DNA of 21,895 nucleotides, taken from NCBI GenBank assembly GCA_050186955.1, contig JBFWXZ010000035.1, positions 1 to 21,895 on the forward strand. The letters run 5' to 3'. This stretch comes from JACKJP01 sp050186955. Lineage in GTDB: Bacteria > Pseudomonadota > Alphaproteobacteria > Rhizobiales > Tepidamorphaceae. Below are positions 7,549 through 15,346 of this stretch, one piece after another (position 1 is the stretch's first letter; every line of letters begins with the position of its first letter). The position numbers and the translations under genes were made by a program. Below the pieces are notes generated by a model. That model searched no databases and was not told the DNA's origin. It worked only from the letters and a program-made list of their open reading frames with translations.

Positions 7549-7881
7549 TCAGATGGAGAAGCTGGTGCCGCAGCCGCAGGAAGCGGTGGCGTTGGGATTG
7601 TTGATCTGGAACGACGCGCCGATCAGCTCGTCGACGAAATCGATCTCAGAGCCGGTCATGTACATCAGCGAGACCGAATCGACGAGGACGGTGGCGCCAG
7701 CCTTCTCGATGACGAGGTCGTCATTGGCGCGCTCGCGGTCGAGGTCGAAGCCGTAGGAAAAGCCCGAACAGCCGCCGCCGGAAACGCTGACGCGCAGGGC
7801 GGTCCCCGCCGGTTCCTTCTCGACGATCTGCTTGATCCGCTCGGCGGCGCGGTCGGTGACGGTGACGCTGGTTTCGCTCAT
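7549..7881 (-). CDS. erpA: A-type Fe-S carrier / insertion protein (ErpA/IscA family)
   Basis: This 110-residue HesB/IscA-fold protein carries Fe-S clusters to apo-enzymes in the cytoplasm. The three conserved cysteines are visible: Cys38 in SGGGCSGFSY, and Cys102 and Cys104 in the C-terminal SCGCGTSFSI. Acidic residues typical of ErpA follow the first cysteine (YGFDLDRE). The ATG at 7879-7881 (minus strand) is chosen because GAGAGGA lies a few bases upstream and the protein opens as relatives do; a longer frame would add 25 unsupported residues. It leads an apparent two-gene operon with xth. The nearby ilvD product is a plausible client. ErpA and IscA are hard to tell apart from sequence alone, so the symbol is less certain than the family. 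Confidence 0.92.
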   Translation of the reverse strand: MSETSVTVTDRAAERIKQIVEKEPAGTALRVSVSGGGCSGFSYGFDLDRERANDDLVIEKAGATVLVDSVSLMYMTGSEIDFVDELIGASFQINNPNATASCGCGTSFSI

Positions 7882-7945
7882 CGCTGGTCCTCTCGAAAGG
7901 GCGGGTCGGGATGCGATCATCGCCGCTTGCCCTTGCTGAACGCAG

Positions 7946-7973
7946 AATCTATGCACGAACGGGATACAGTCAA
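7946..7973 (-). promoter_or_regulatory. Candidate erpA-xth promoter
   Basis: On the minus strand TTGACT (complement of 7968-7973) and TAGATT (complement of 7946-7951) are separated by 16 bp. They lie about 65-90 bp before the erpA start, in the divergent gap with dgt. The -10 overlaps a GAATC/GATTC site (7945-7949), a CcrM methylation motif. Box quality is fair for sigma-70, and the AT-rich bases stand out in a GC-rich gap. Confidence 0.5.
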
Positions 7974-8027
7974 TGCGCGAGCGGCGGCGGCTGCCATGCG
8001 CGGCCCGTCCGCCGGGACGAACGGCTC

Positions 8028-9248
8028 ATGAGGCTCGGCATGACCTTCAGGAAGACGCCGGCGCCGCAGGCCGCCGATCCGGAGAGATCGCGCGGCCGGC
8101 TGTTCGCCGAGCCCGAGCACGCGATGCGCTCTCCCTTCCAGCGCGACCGCGACCGGGTCATCCACTCCAGCGCCTTCCGCCGCCTCAAGCACAAGACGCA
8201 GGTCTTCGTCTTCCACGAGGGCGATCACTACCGCACGCGCCTGACCCACACGCTCGAGGTCGCGCAGATCGCCCGCTCGCTGGCCCGCGTGCTGGCGATG
8301 GACGAGGACCTGACCGAGGCGTTGGCGCTGTCGCACGATCTCGGCCACCCGCCCTTCGGACATGCCGGCGAGCGCGCCCTCGACGCCTGCATGGAGGGCT
8401 ATGGCGGCTTCGACCACAACGCCCAGAGCCTCGCGGTCGTGACAAGGCTGGAGAAGCGCTACCCGGCCTTCGACGGGCTGAACCTGACCTGGGAGACGCT
8501 GGAGGGCCTCGTCAAGCACAACGGGCCGCTGACGACCCGCGACGGCGCGCCCTGCGGCCCCTATGCGGGGGGCGAGCTTCCCGCCGCCATCGCCTCCTTC
8601 GACGCGCTGATGCCGCTCGACCTGTGGTCCTATTCGAGCGTCGAGGCGCAGATCGCGGCGATTTCCGACGATATCGCCTACGACTCCCACGATACCGACG
8701 ACGGGCTTCGCGCCGGGCTGTTCACCCGCGACGAGATGGCCGCCGAGGTGCCGCTGGTCCGGCGCATCCTCGCGGCGGTCGCCGCCGAATGGCCCGATCT
8801 CGGCGAGGCGCGCACCGCCCACGAGCTGGTCCGCCGCCTGATCACGCTGACCATCGAGGACGTCCATGCCGAGACGACGGCGCGGCTTCGCGCGTCCGGC
8901 GCGGCGTCGAGCGACGAGGTGAGGGGGCTCGACCGGCCGGTCGTCGCCTTCTCGCCATCGATGGCCGACGAGATCCGCGACCTCAAGGGTTTCCTCTACG
9001 CGCGCATGTATCGCCACAAGCGCGTCGACGCGATCATGCGCGAGGCGGCCGGCGTCGTCTCGCGGCTTTTCGCGCGGCTTCTCGAGGCGCCGGGTGACAT
9101 GCCGGCGGAATGGGCTTCCGAGATCGCCGACCCGAATGATGTTGCCGCCCGCGCCCGCGTCGTCGCCGACTACATCGCCGGTATGACCGACAGATATGCG
9201 CTTGCCGAGCACCGGCGGCTGTTTGACGCCGCCCCTGAATTGCGATAG
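8028..9248 (+). CDS. dgt: dGTP triphosphohydrolase-like HD-domain protein
   Basis: This protein of about 406 residues belongs to the deoxyguanosinetriphosphate triphosphohydrolase-like HD family. It hydrolyses dNTPs to deoxynucleoside and triphosphate and so tunes the dNTP pool. The HD-domain signatures are RTRLTHTLEVAQIARS with His74, and LSHDLGHPPFGHAGE with His103-Asp104 plus His108 and His112. The opening SRGRLFAEPEHAMRSPFQRDRDRVIHSSAFRRLKHKTQVF is collinear with the family and is described here only by its ends: SRGRLF to KTQVF, residues 21-60. ATG at 8028 has GGGACGA upstream; a second in-frame ATG at 8040 is nearly as good. It is divergent from erpA and followed by argS after 78 bp. 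The 'type 2' proteobacterial subfamily is likely from length. Confidence 0.94.
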   Translation: MRLGMTFRKTPAPQAADPERSRGRLFAEPEHAMRSPFQRDRDRVIHSSAFRRLKHKTQVFVFHEGDHYRTRLTHTLEVAQIARSLARVLAMDEDLTEALALSHDLGHPPFGHAGERALDACMEGYGGFDHNAQSLAVVTRLEKRYPAFDGLNLTWETLEGLVKHNGPLTTRDGAPCGPYAGGELPAAIASFDALMPLDLWSYSSVEAQIAAISDDIAYDSHDTDDGLRAGLFTRDEMAAEVPLVRRILAAVAAEWPDLGEARTAHELVRRLITLTIEDVHAETTARLRASGAASSDEVRGLDRPVVAFSPSMADEIRDLKGFLYARMYRHKRVDAIMREAAGVVSRLFARLLEAPGDMPAEWASEIADPNDVAARARVVADYIAGMTDRYALAEHRRLFDAAPELR

Positions 9249-9260
9249 CGGCTCGCCGTT

Positions 9261-9279
9261 CCGGGCGCCCGCCGCCCGG
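9261..9279 (+). other. GC-rich hairpin between dgt and argS
   Basis: CCGGGCG (9261-9267) and CGCCCGG (9273-9279) form a perfect 7-bp stem with a 5-base loop, 12 bases after the dgt stop. No T-run follows. It may protect a 3' end or act as a pause or Rho-linked site, but intrinsic termination is doubtful. Confidence 0.35.
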
Positions 9280-9326
9280 CCGAACCGAACCAACCGCTGC
9301 CGAAAAACAAGAGGATTGTCCGGCCG

Positions 9327-11069
9327 ATGGACGTTTTCGCCGACATCACGGGGCGGCTCGACGCCGCCCTGTCGAGGCTCCACGAACAGGGCGTGCTGCC
9401 CGCCCGCGCCGACATGGCGGCGATCGCCGTCGAGCCGCCGCGCGACGCCTCGCATGGCGACGTCTCCACCAACGCCGCGCTGGTGCTCGCCAAGCCCGCC
9501 GGCGTGAAGCCGCGCGACCTCGCCGAGAAGCTCGCCGCCGAACTCGGGGACGAGGATCTCGCGACCGAGATCGCCGGCCCCGGCTTTCTCAACATCCGCC
9601 TCGACGACGCCTACTGGCGCGGCCAGCTCGGTGGCCTGATCGCCGCCGGCGAGGGCTACGGCCACCTGAACATCGGTTCGGGGCGCAAGGTGAATGTCGA
9701 ATACGTCTCCGCCAACCCGACCGGGCCGATGCATGTCGGCCACTGCCGCGGGGCGGTGTTCGGCGACGCGCTGGCCAATCTGCTGGAGGTGACGGGGCAC
9801 GCGATCACCCGCGAATACTACATCAACGACGCCGGCGTGCAGATCGACGTGCTCGCCCGCTCCGCCTTCCTGCGCTACCGCGAGGCGCTCGGCGAGAAGA
9901 TCGGCGAAATCCCCGAGGGGCTCTATCCCGGCGACTACCTGGTGCCGGTGGGCGAGGCGCTGAAGGCCGAGTTCGGCGACAGCCTGCTCGCCATGCCGGA
10001 AGCCGAATGGCTGCCGCCGGTGCGCGAGCGCTCCGTCGCGATGATGATGGACCTGATCCGCGAGGATCTCGCCGCCCTCAATGTCCATCACGACGTGTTC
10101 TTCTCCGAGGCCACCCTGCATGCCGGCAATGCCGCGAAGATCGCCGACGCGGTCGCCGCGCTGCAGCAGCGCGGCCTCGTCTATCGCGGCACCCTGCCGC
10201 CGCCCAAGGGGCAGCTTCCCGAGGACTGGGAGGACCGTGAGCAGGTGCTGTTCCGCTCCACCGACGTCGGCGACGACATCGATCGCCCGCTGGTCAAGTC
10301 GGACGGCTCCTACACCTATTTCGCCGCCGACATCGCCTATTTCGTCGACAAGTTCGAGCGCGGCTTCGACGAGATGATCTACGTGCTGGGCGCCGATCAC
10401 GGCGGCTACGTCAAGCGCATGGAGGCGCTGGCGCGCGCGGTTTCCGGGGGCAGGGCGACGCTGACGGTGAAGCTCTGCCAGCTCGTCAAGCTGTTCCGCG
10501 ACGGCGAGCCGGTCAGGATGTCGAAGCGGGCGGGCGACTTCGTCACCCTGCGCGACGTCGTCGACGAGGTCGGCCGCGACGTCGTGCGCTTCATGATGCT
10601 CTACCGCAAGAACGAGGCGCCGCTCGACTTCGATTTCGCCAAGGTCGTCGAGCAGTCGCGCGAGAACCCCGTCTTCTACGTGCAATACGCCCATGCGCGC
10701 GGCCGCTCGGTGCTGCGCAACGCCCAGGAGGCGTTCCCGGGCATCGACCCGGCCGCCGTCGCCGACCTCTCGGTGCTTTCCGACGAGGCCGAGATCGGCC
10801 TGATCAAGCGGCTCGCCCAGTATCGCCGCATGCTGGAATCGGCGGCGCGCGCCGAAGAGCCGCATCGCGTGGCGTTTTATCTCTACGAGCTCGCGAGCGA
10901 CTTTCACGCTTTGTGGAACCGCGGCAAAGACGCGCCACAATTACGTTTTATTCACCCTGATGACCGAGGATCGACCCATGCGCGGATACAGCTTGTCGAA
11001 GCCGTTACCCGTGTTCTGGGCTTTGGATTGAGGGTGCTTGGGGTTGAGCCCGCGGAAGAAATGCGTTGA
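9327..11069 (+). CDS. argS: Arginyl-tRNA synthetase (ArgRS)
   Basis: This 580-residue class I synthetase charges tRNA-Arg in the cytoplasm. The N-terminal Add1 domain covers about residues 1-100 and includes GDVSTNAALVLAK. The HIGH signature is HVGH at 136-139, inside ANPTGPMHVGHCRG. A further family landmark is EYYINDAGVQID. The KMSKS equivalent is MSKRAGDFVTL from residue 398, as in many ArgRS enzymes that lack the canonical second lysine. The C-terminal helical anticodon-binding domain includes YVQYAHARGRSVLRN and ends near RVLGFGLRVLGVEPAEEM. ATG at 9327 has AGAGGA about 10 bases upstream. Length is normal. A SPOR-domain gene follows after 74 bp. Confidence 0.97.
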   Translation: MDVFADITGRLDAALSRLHEQGVLPARADMAAIAVEPPRDASHGDVSTNAALVLAKPAGVKPRDLAEKLAAELGDEDLATEIAGPGFLNIRLDDAYWRGQLGGLIAAGEGYGHLNIGSGRKVNVEYVSANPTGPMHVGHCRGAVFGDALANLLEVTGHAITREYYINDAGVQIDVLARSAFLRYREALGEKIGEIPEGLYPGDYLVPVGEALKAEFGDSLLAMPEAEWLPPVRERSVAMMMDLIREDLAALNVHHDVFFSEATLHAGNAAKIADAVAALQQRGLVYRGTLPPPKGQLPEDWEDREQVLFRSTDVGDDIDRPLVKSDGSYTYFAADIAYFVDKFERGFDEMIYVLGADHGGYVKRMEALARAVSGGRATLTVKLCQLVKLFRDGEPVRMSKRAGDFVTLRDVVDEVGRDVVRFMMLYRKNEAPLDFDFAKVVEQSRENPVFYVQYAHARGRSVLRNAQEAFPGIDPAAVADLSVLSDEAEIGLIKRLAQYRRMLESAARAEEPHRVAFYLYELASDFHALWNRGKDAPQLRFIHPDDRGSTHARIQLVEAVTRVLGFGLRVLGVEPAEEMR

Positions 11070-11143
11070 ATGACGCGGCTCTGACGTGAATATTTAGGGT
11101 GGAAACTTCAGTACCGTTCCGCAGGACGGAGACGGGAACGCCG

Positions 11144-13369
11144 ATGACTGAACCCTTTGGGGCCAAGCAGGGCCGGGATAACGACTGGACGCCGAAGAAC
11201 GATCCGGGACGCTTCGACAGCGACCCGCTCGCCGAACTGGCGAGGCTGATCGATAGCGACCCCTTCGCGGACATGCCGAAGAAGGAGCCGGCGCGGCCGA
11301 TGCCCGCCGCCACCGAACCGGCGCCGCGTCCCCGGATGATCGTTTCCGCGCCGCCTGAAGAGGTGGACGAGGACGTCGCCGCCGAAATGGCCGACGACTA
11401 CGACCTCTCCGCTGCTCCTCCCGTGCAGCCGGCGGCCGCGCGCGGCGACGACATCGCCGACATGATCGTCGATGAGCTCGAGTCCGCTCTTAGCCACACT
11501 CCGCAACCCGTTGCCGAAGCGCGGCAATATCATCCCGCGCCTTCCATCGACGATACCGAGGGCGACCCCTACGACCTGCCGCCCTACGAGTCGCCGGCCG
11601 GTAAGGCCGCCGAGTTCGCGCCCGATCCCTCGCCCGATGTCGACCGGCTCTTCGCCGACATCAGCGCCGCCCATGCCGCGCCGATCGAGCAGGAGGGCGA
11701 CGACGCGGCGGATTTCGGCTGGGACGATGCCGCGATAGGGGATGTCGAGATCGAGGAGGAAGCGGTGCCGGCGCGCGAGCCCGTTCGCGCCCATCCTTCC
11801 GCCCAGCGCACCTTCCCCCAGGCGCGCCCCGCGCCTGCGCCGGCGGTTCACCGCCACGAGCCGCCGCGCGATGACGTGGCCGCTCGCGCCGCCGAAGCCG
11901 AGCATGTCGAGACCGATTTCGACCTGCTGATCGCCGATACGGTCGCCGGCCTGGAATCCGACCTCGCGGGCGAGACCTACGAGGAGCCCGTGCAGGCCCA
12001 GCCCAGGGCGGAGCCCGCCAGAAGCGAGCAGCCCGCCAGGAGCGAGACGCCGGCGATGCCGCCGCGCCCGGCTGCCGCCTACGCCTCGCCGTCGAACGGA
12101 ACCTTCCCGCGCGATGCCGCGCCGCGCCGCGAGCAGCAGCCCGCGCCGGCCGCCGAATGGCGCGGGCCTGAGCCTTCCCGCGAACCGGATTTCGCCGATT
12201 TCGATCCCGAGTTCGACGAATCCGGACACCTTCCGCCCTATGAGGGCGACGCCGCCTATGAGCACGGATCGGCTTCCGGCAGCCGCCGCGGCCTTTTCGT
12301 CGTCGGCATGCTGGTCGGGCTGATGGTGCTCGGCGGCGCGGCGACGCTCGCCTGGAACGGCATCTTCGGCTCCGACAGCAATTCGCCGCCGCCGACCATC
12401 AAGGCCGACGCCGGCGACACCAAGGCGCAGCCGGAGAACCCCGGCGGCGCCGAGATCCCGAACCAGAACAAGCTCGTCTACGACCGCCTCGAGGGCAACG
12501 AGCAGAAGCCCGAGGAACGCGTCGTGTCGCGCGAGGAGCAGGTCGAGACGACGACCGGCGAGAATGGCGGCGTCCGCGTGATCGGCCCCGCCGCCGTGCC
12601 GCGCGGCACCATGTCGGAAGGCGAGGGCGCGGCCCCCGTTCCCGACCAGCCGAAGCGCGTCAAGACCGTCGTCGTCAAGCCGGACGGCACCATGGTCGGC
12701 ATTCCCGAGGCGCCGGTGACGCCGGAACCGGTTCCCGCGCCCGCCGAGCCGGAGCCGACCGCGACCATCGTCGCCGACAACGGCGCCGAAACACCGGCGC
12801 AGCCGACCTTCACGCCGCCCGCCGCGCCCGTGCGCGCCGCGCAGCCTTCGGGCAGCGAGAGCGGGCCGATCTCGCTGACGCCCGGCGCCGCGCCGAGCAC
12901 CGCGCTCGCCGGCCAAGAGCAGCAGGCCGCCCAGCCCGCCGCCGCGCAGCCGAGCCGCATTCCGACCCAGCCGGTGCGGACGATACCGCTCAGCGACCCG
13001 TCGCGCCCGATCTCGACGCAGCCGACCCGCGTCGCCAGCGCGCAGCCCGCGCCGCAGCCGGCCGCCGCCGCTGCCCCGGCGACACAGCAGCCGGCGCCCG
13101 AGGTCGCGTCGATCCCGGCCGGCGCCTATGTGGTCCAGGTCGCCTCGCGCAAGAGCGAGGAACTCGCCGCCGCCGCCGCGTCCTCCATCCAGTCGCGCTA
13201 CGGCTCGGCGCTCGGCAACTATAAGACCAGCGTCCAGCGCGCCGACCTCGGCGACCGCGGCGTGTTCTACCGCGTCGGCGTCGGCCCGATGGCGACCCAG
13301 CAGGACGCCAGCGCCCTGTGCGGCCGCCTGAAATCGGCGGGTCTCGACTGCTTCGTCCGCCGCAACTGA
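11144..13369 (+). CDS. SPOR-domain single-pass membrane protein
   Basis: This 741-residue bitopic protein has three parts. Residues 1-379 are a long acidic, Pro/Ala-rich and probably disordered cytoplasmic region; it opens with DPLAELARLIDSDPF at about 25-39, a motif I recall from rhizobial SPOR proteins. One transmembrane helix spans about 384-405 (LFVVGMLVGLMVLGG onward), preceded by Arg residues. The periplasmic part is a Pro/Ala/Gln-rich linker ending in a SPOR domain at about 660-741, from AYVVQVASRKSEE to CGRLKSAGLDCFVRRN. SPOR domains bind septal peptidoglycan stripped of stem peptides, so a division role is likely. ATG at 11144 has GGAGACGGGA upstream; an in-frame GTG at 11099 is possible but adds an atypical leader. 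NagZ follows after 51 bp. I give no symbol because rhizobial SPOR proteins are not standardised. Confidence 0.85.
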   Translation: MTEPFGAKQGRDNDWTPKNDPGRFDSDPLAELARLIDSDPFADMPKKEPARPMPAATEPAPRPRMIVSAPPEEVDEDVAAEMADDYDLSAAPPVQPAAARGDDIADMIVDELESALSHTPQPVAEARQYHPAPSIDDTEGDPYDLPPYESPAGKAAEFAPDPSPDVDRLFADISAAHAAPIEQEGDDAADFGWDDAAIGDVEIEEEAVPAREPVRAHPSAQRTFPQARPAPAPAVHRHEPPRDDVAARAAEAEHVETDFDLLIADTVAGLESDLAGETYEEPVQAQPRAEPARSEQPARSETPAMPPRPAAAYASPSNGTFPRDAAPRREQQPAPAAEWRGPEPSREPDFADFDPEFDESGHLPPYEGDAAYEHGSASGSRRGLFVVGMLVGLMVLGGAATLAWNGIFGSDSNSPPPTIKADAGDTKAQPENPGGAEIPNQNKLVYDRLEGNEQKPEERVVSREEQVETTTGENGGVRVIGPAAVPRGTMSEGEGAAPVPDQPKRVKTVVVKPDGTMVGIPEAPVTPEPVPAPAEPEPTATIVADNGAETPAQPTFTPPAAPVRAAQPSGSESGPISLTPGAAPSTALAGQEQQAAQPAAAQPSRIPTQPVRTIPLSDPSRPISTQPTRVASAQPAPQPAAAAAPATQQPAPEVASIPAGAYVVQVASRKSEELAAAAASSIQSRYGSALGNYKTSVQRADLGDRGVFYRVGVGPMATQQDASALCGRLKSAGLDCFVRRN
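12013..12048 (+). repeat. Short tandem repeat inside the SPOR gene
   Basis: Two 18-bp units (12013-12030 and 12031-12048), both beginning GCCCGCCAG and differing at three positions, encode PARSEQ and PARSET in the disordered cytoplasmic region. This looks like ordinary in-frame slippage in a low-complexity linker. Confidence 0.5.
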
Positions 13370-13389
13370 AGCCCAAGCGCTATTGACCC

Positions 13390-13424
13390 CCGTCGGCCCG
13401 CAGCCTAAAGCCGCGGGCCGATGG
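13390..13424 (+). promoter_or_regulatory. Long hairpin containing the nagZ start codon
   Basis: CGGCCCGC (13394-13401) and GCGGGCCG (13413-13420) form a perfect 8-bp stem around an 11-base loop. Pairing can extend outward through T13393-A13421, G13392-T13422 (wobble), C13391-G13423 and C13390-G13424, so the ATG of nagZ (13421-13423) lies in the stem. No clear Shine-Dalgarno is exposed. The structure could limit nagZ initiation or mark the 3' end of the SPOR transcript. Confidence 0.5.
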
Positions 13425-14449
13425 CCACGCTTTCCTTCATCACCGGCATAGCCGGCCCGACGATCTCGCCCGACGAGCGATCCTTCCTGCGGGAAGCCGA
13501 TCCCTGGGGCCTGATCGTCTTCGCCCGCAACATCGACACGCCGCGCCAGCTCGAGCGCCTCGTCTGGTCGTTCCGCGAGCTGAACGGCCGCGAGGACGCG
13601 CCGGTGCTGATCGACCAGGAGGGCGGCCGCGTTCGCCGCCTGCGCCTGCCGCACTGGCACGACATGCCGCCGGCCGGCGCGATCCGCGAGTTGCACCGCG
13701 ACGATCCCGCCGCCGCGCGCCGCGCCGCCTGGCTCAGCGGCAGGCTGATCGGCGAGGATCTGCACGCGCTCGGCATCAATGTCGACTGCTTCCCGGTCGC
13801 CGACCTGCTGATCGACGGCGCCCACGACATCGTCGGCGACCGCGCCTATGGCGACAGGCCGGAGATCGTCGCCGAGCTTGCCGGCGAGGCGGCCGAGGGG
13901 CTTCGCGCCGCCGGCGTCGCGGCGATCGTCAAGCACATACCCGGCCACGGCCGCGCGCTCGCCGACAGCCATCTCGAGCTGCCGCGCGTCTCGGCATCCG
14001 CCGAGGAACTCGCGGAGACCGATTTTGCGGCGTTTCGCGGCCTCGCCGGCCTGCCGATGGCAATGACCGCCCACGTGGTCTACGAGGCGCTCGATCCCGA
14101 CAGCCCGGCGACAACGTCGAAGCATCTCGTGGACGCGGTCATCCGCGGCGACATCGGCTTCGACGGCCTGCTGATGAGCGACGATCTGTCGATGAAGGCG
14201 CTTTCCGGCGCCATGCGGGCGCGCACCCGCGCCGCCTTCGCGGCGGGCTGCGATATCGCCCTGCATTGCAACGGCGAGATGGACGAGATGGTCGCGGTCG
14301 CCGAGGAATCCGGCGAACTCGGTGGAAAGGCGCTGCAAAGGGCGGAGGCCGCGCTTGCATGGCCGCGGCGGGTTTCCGACAATGCGGAGGCTCTGCGGCG
14401 CGAGTTCGGCCAGCTTCTCGGCCTCGATTCGGCGCCGGCGGTGGGCTAG
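13421..14449 (+). CDS. nagZ: Beta-N-acetylhexosaminidase (NagZ, GH3)
   Basis: This 342-residue glycoside hydrolase family 3 enzyme removes GlcNAc from anhydromuropeptides during cytoplasmic peptidoglycan recycling. Signatures are GLIVFARNID (residues 30-39), VLIDQEGGRVRRL (62-74), and KHIPGHG (171-177) followed by DSH (182-184), which forms the NagZ His/Asp catalytic loop. LMSDDLSMKAL (251-261) carries the nucleophilic Asp. There is no signal peptide, consistent with a cytoplasmic enzyme. ATG at 13421 is the only reasonable start, but it has no good ribosome site and lies in a strong predicted hairpin. Its position between the SPOR-domain gene and scpA/scpB groups cell-wall and chromosome-segregation functions. 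The scpA start follows 32 bp after its stop. Confidence 0.95.
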   Translation: MATLSFITGIAGPTISPDERSFLREADPWGLIVFARNIDTPRQLERLVWSFRELNGREDAPVLIDQEGGRVRRLRLPHWHDMPPAGAIRELHRDDPAAARRAAWLSGRLIGEDLHALGINVDCFPVADLLIDGAHDIVGDRAYGDRPEIVAELAGEAAEGLRAAGVAAIVKHIPGHGRALADSHLELPRVSASAEELAETDFAAFRGLAGLPMAMTAHVVYEALDPDSPATTSKHLVDAVIRGDIGFDGLLMSDDLSMKALSGAMRARTRAAFAAGCDIALHCNGEMDEMVAVAEESGELGGKALQRAEAALAWPRRVSDNAEALRREFGQLLGLDSAPAVG

Positions 14450-14481
14450 AGCCGGGACAGACATTCCGGAAGGTTTCGGGC

Positions 14482-15273
14482 ATGACCGACAACACGGTGC
14501 TTTTCGAGGAGGCGCGGCCGCGCGCCGTTCCCGAGCACGAAACGCTGAACGTGGATGTCGAGGGCTTCGAGGGGCCTCTCGACCTGTTGCTGACGCTCGC
14601 CCGCAATCAGAAGATCGACCTGACCCGGATTTCGATCCTCGCGCTCGTCGAGCAGTATCTCGCCTTCATCGCCGAGGCGCGCCGGCTGCGCCTGGAGCTT
14701 GCCGCCGACTATCTCGTCATGGCCGCCTGGCTCGCCTATCTGAAGTCGCGGCTGCTGATCCCCGAGCCCGAGGACGACGAGCCGAGCGGCGAGGTGCTGG
14801 CCGAGGTGCTGGCCTTCCGGCTGCGGCGGCTGGAGGGAATGCGCGACGCGGCGACGCGGCTGATCAACCGCAACCGCCTTGGCCGCGACGTGTTTCCGCG
14901 CGGCGAGCCGGAGGGCGTGACGCTGCTTCGCCACACCCGTTTCGTCGCCGATCTCTACGATCTGCTGCGCGCCTATGCCGACCAGCGCCAGCGCGGCATC
15001 GACCAGCGCATCGTCATGAAGCCGCGCACCGTGTGGACGCTGAAGGAGGCGCGGCGGCGCATCGAGGCGATGTTCGGCGAGATCGCCGACTGGACGCCCA
15101 TCGACCGCTTCCTCGCCGATTTCATCGACGACCCGCAGGCCCGCGCCAGCGTTCTCGCCTCGAGCTTCGGCGCGAGCCTGGAGTTGGTCCGCGAGGGCGC
15201 GGCCGAACTGAGGCAGGAGAAGGCCTTCGCGCCGCTCTACGTTCGGCGCCGGCCCGAGGGGCCACGATCGTGA
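14482..15273 (+). CDS. scpA: Segregation and condensation protein A (kleisin)
   Basis: This 263-residue protein is the kleisin subunit of the bacterial SMC-ScpAB condensin, which organises and segregates the chromosome. The ScpA hallmark FEGPLDLLLTLARNQKIDL lies at residues 29-47. AADYLVMAAWLAYLKSRLLIP at 74-94 belongs to the N-terminal SMC-neck-binding helices. The middle is acidic, and the C-terminal winged helix that contacts the SMC head ends near EKAFAPLYVRRR. ATG at 14482 has GGAAGG about 9 bases upstream; a longer frame starting at 14266 runs inside nagZ and is not real. scpB follows after 73 bp. No smc gene is in the window, as is usual because smc is often unlinked. Confidence 0.94.
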   Translation: MTDNTVLFEEARPRAVPEHETLNVDVEGFEGPLDLLLTLARNQKIDLTRISILALVEQYLAFIAEARRLRLELAADYLVMAAWLAYLKSRLLIPEPEDDEPSGEVLAEVLAFRLRRLEGMRDAATRLINRNRLGRDVFPRGEPEGVTLLRHTRFVADLYDLLRAYADQRQRGIDQRIVMKPRTVWTLKEARRRIEAMFGEIADWTPIDRFLADFIDDPQARASVLASSFGASLELVREGAAELRQEKAFAPLYVRRRPEGPRS

Positions 15274-15284
15274 ACGCCGCCCCC

Positions 15285-15311
15285 TTGACCGCCGCGCGGG
15301 CATGGTTAACT
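15285..15311 (+). promoter_or_regulatory. Candidate promoter upstream of scpB
   Basis: CTTGACC places TTGACC at 15285-15290. The AT-rich TTAACT at 15306-15311 follows after a short 15-bp spacer, 36-62 bp before the scpB ATG. The -35 fits the alphaproteobacterial CTTGAC preference, but the -10 and spacing are poor. It would drive scpB and the overlapping ABC ATPase gene. Confidence 0.3.
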
Positions 15312-15346
15312 CAGGGCGCGTCCCGGCTTGAGGGAACGGGCGGTCG

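Noticed and set aside
7917..10940. 1007-codon minus-strand open frame opposite dgt and argS
   Set aside because: Shadow of two conserved enzymes with intact motifs on the plus strand; no domain seen in the antisense product.
11066..11096. TTGAAT and TATTTA upstream of the SPOR gene as a promoter
   Set aside because: The spacer is 19 bp and the -35 overlaps the argS stop. The match is too weak to call.
11108..14464. 1118-codon minus-strand open frame, the longest in the window
   Set aside because: It runs opposite the SPOR gene and nagZ. The protein is Arg/Gly/Ala-rich without motifs. Its length comes from the scarcity of stop codons in GC-rich antisense.
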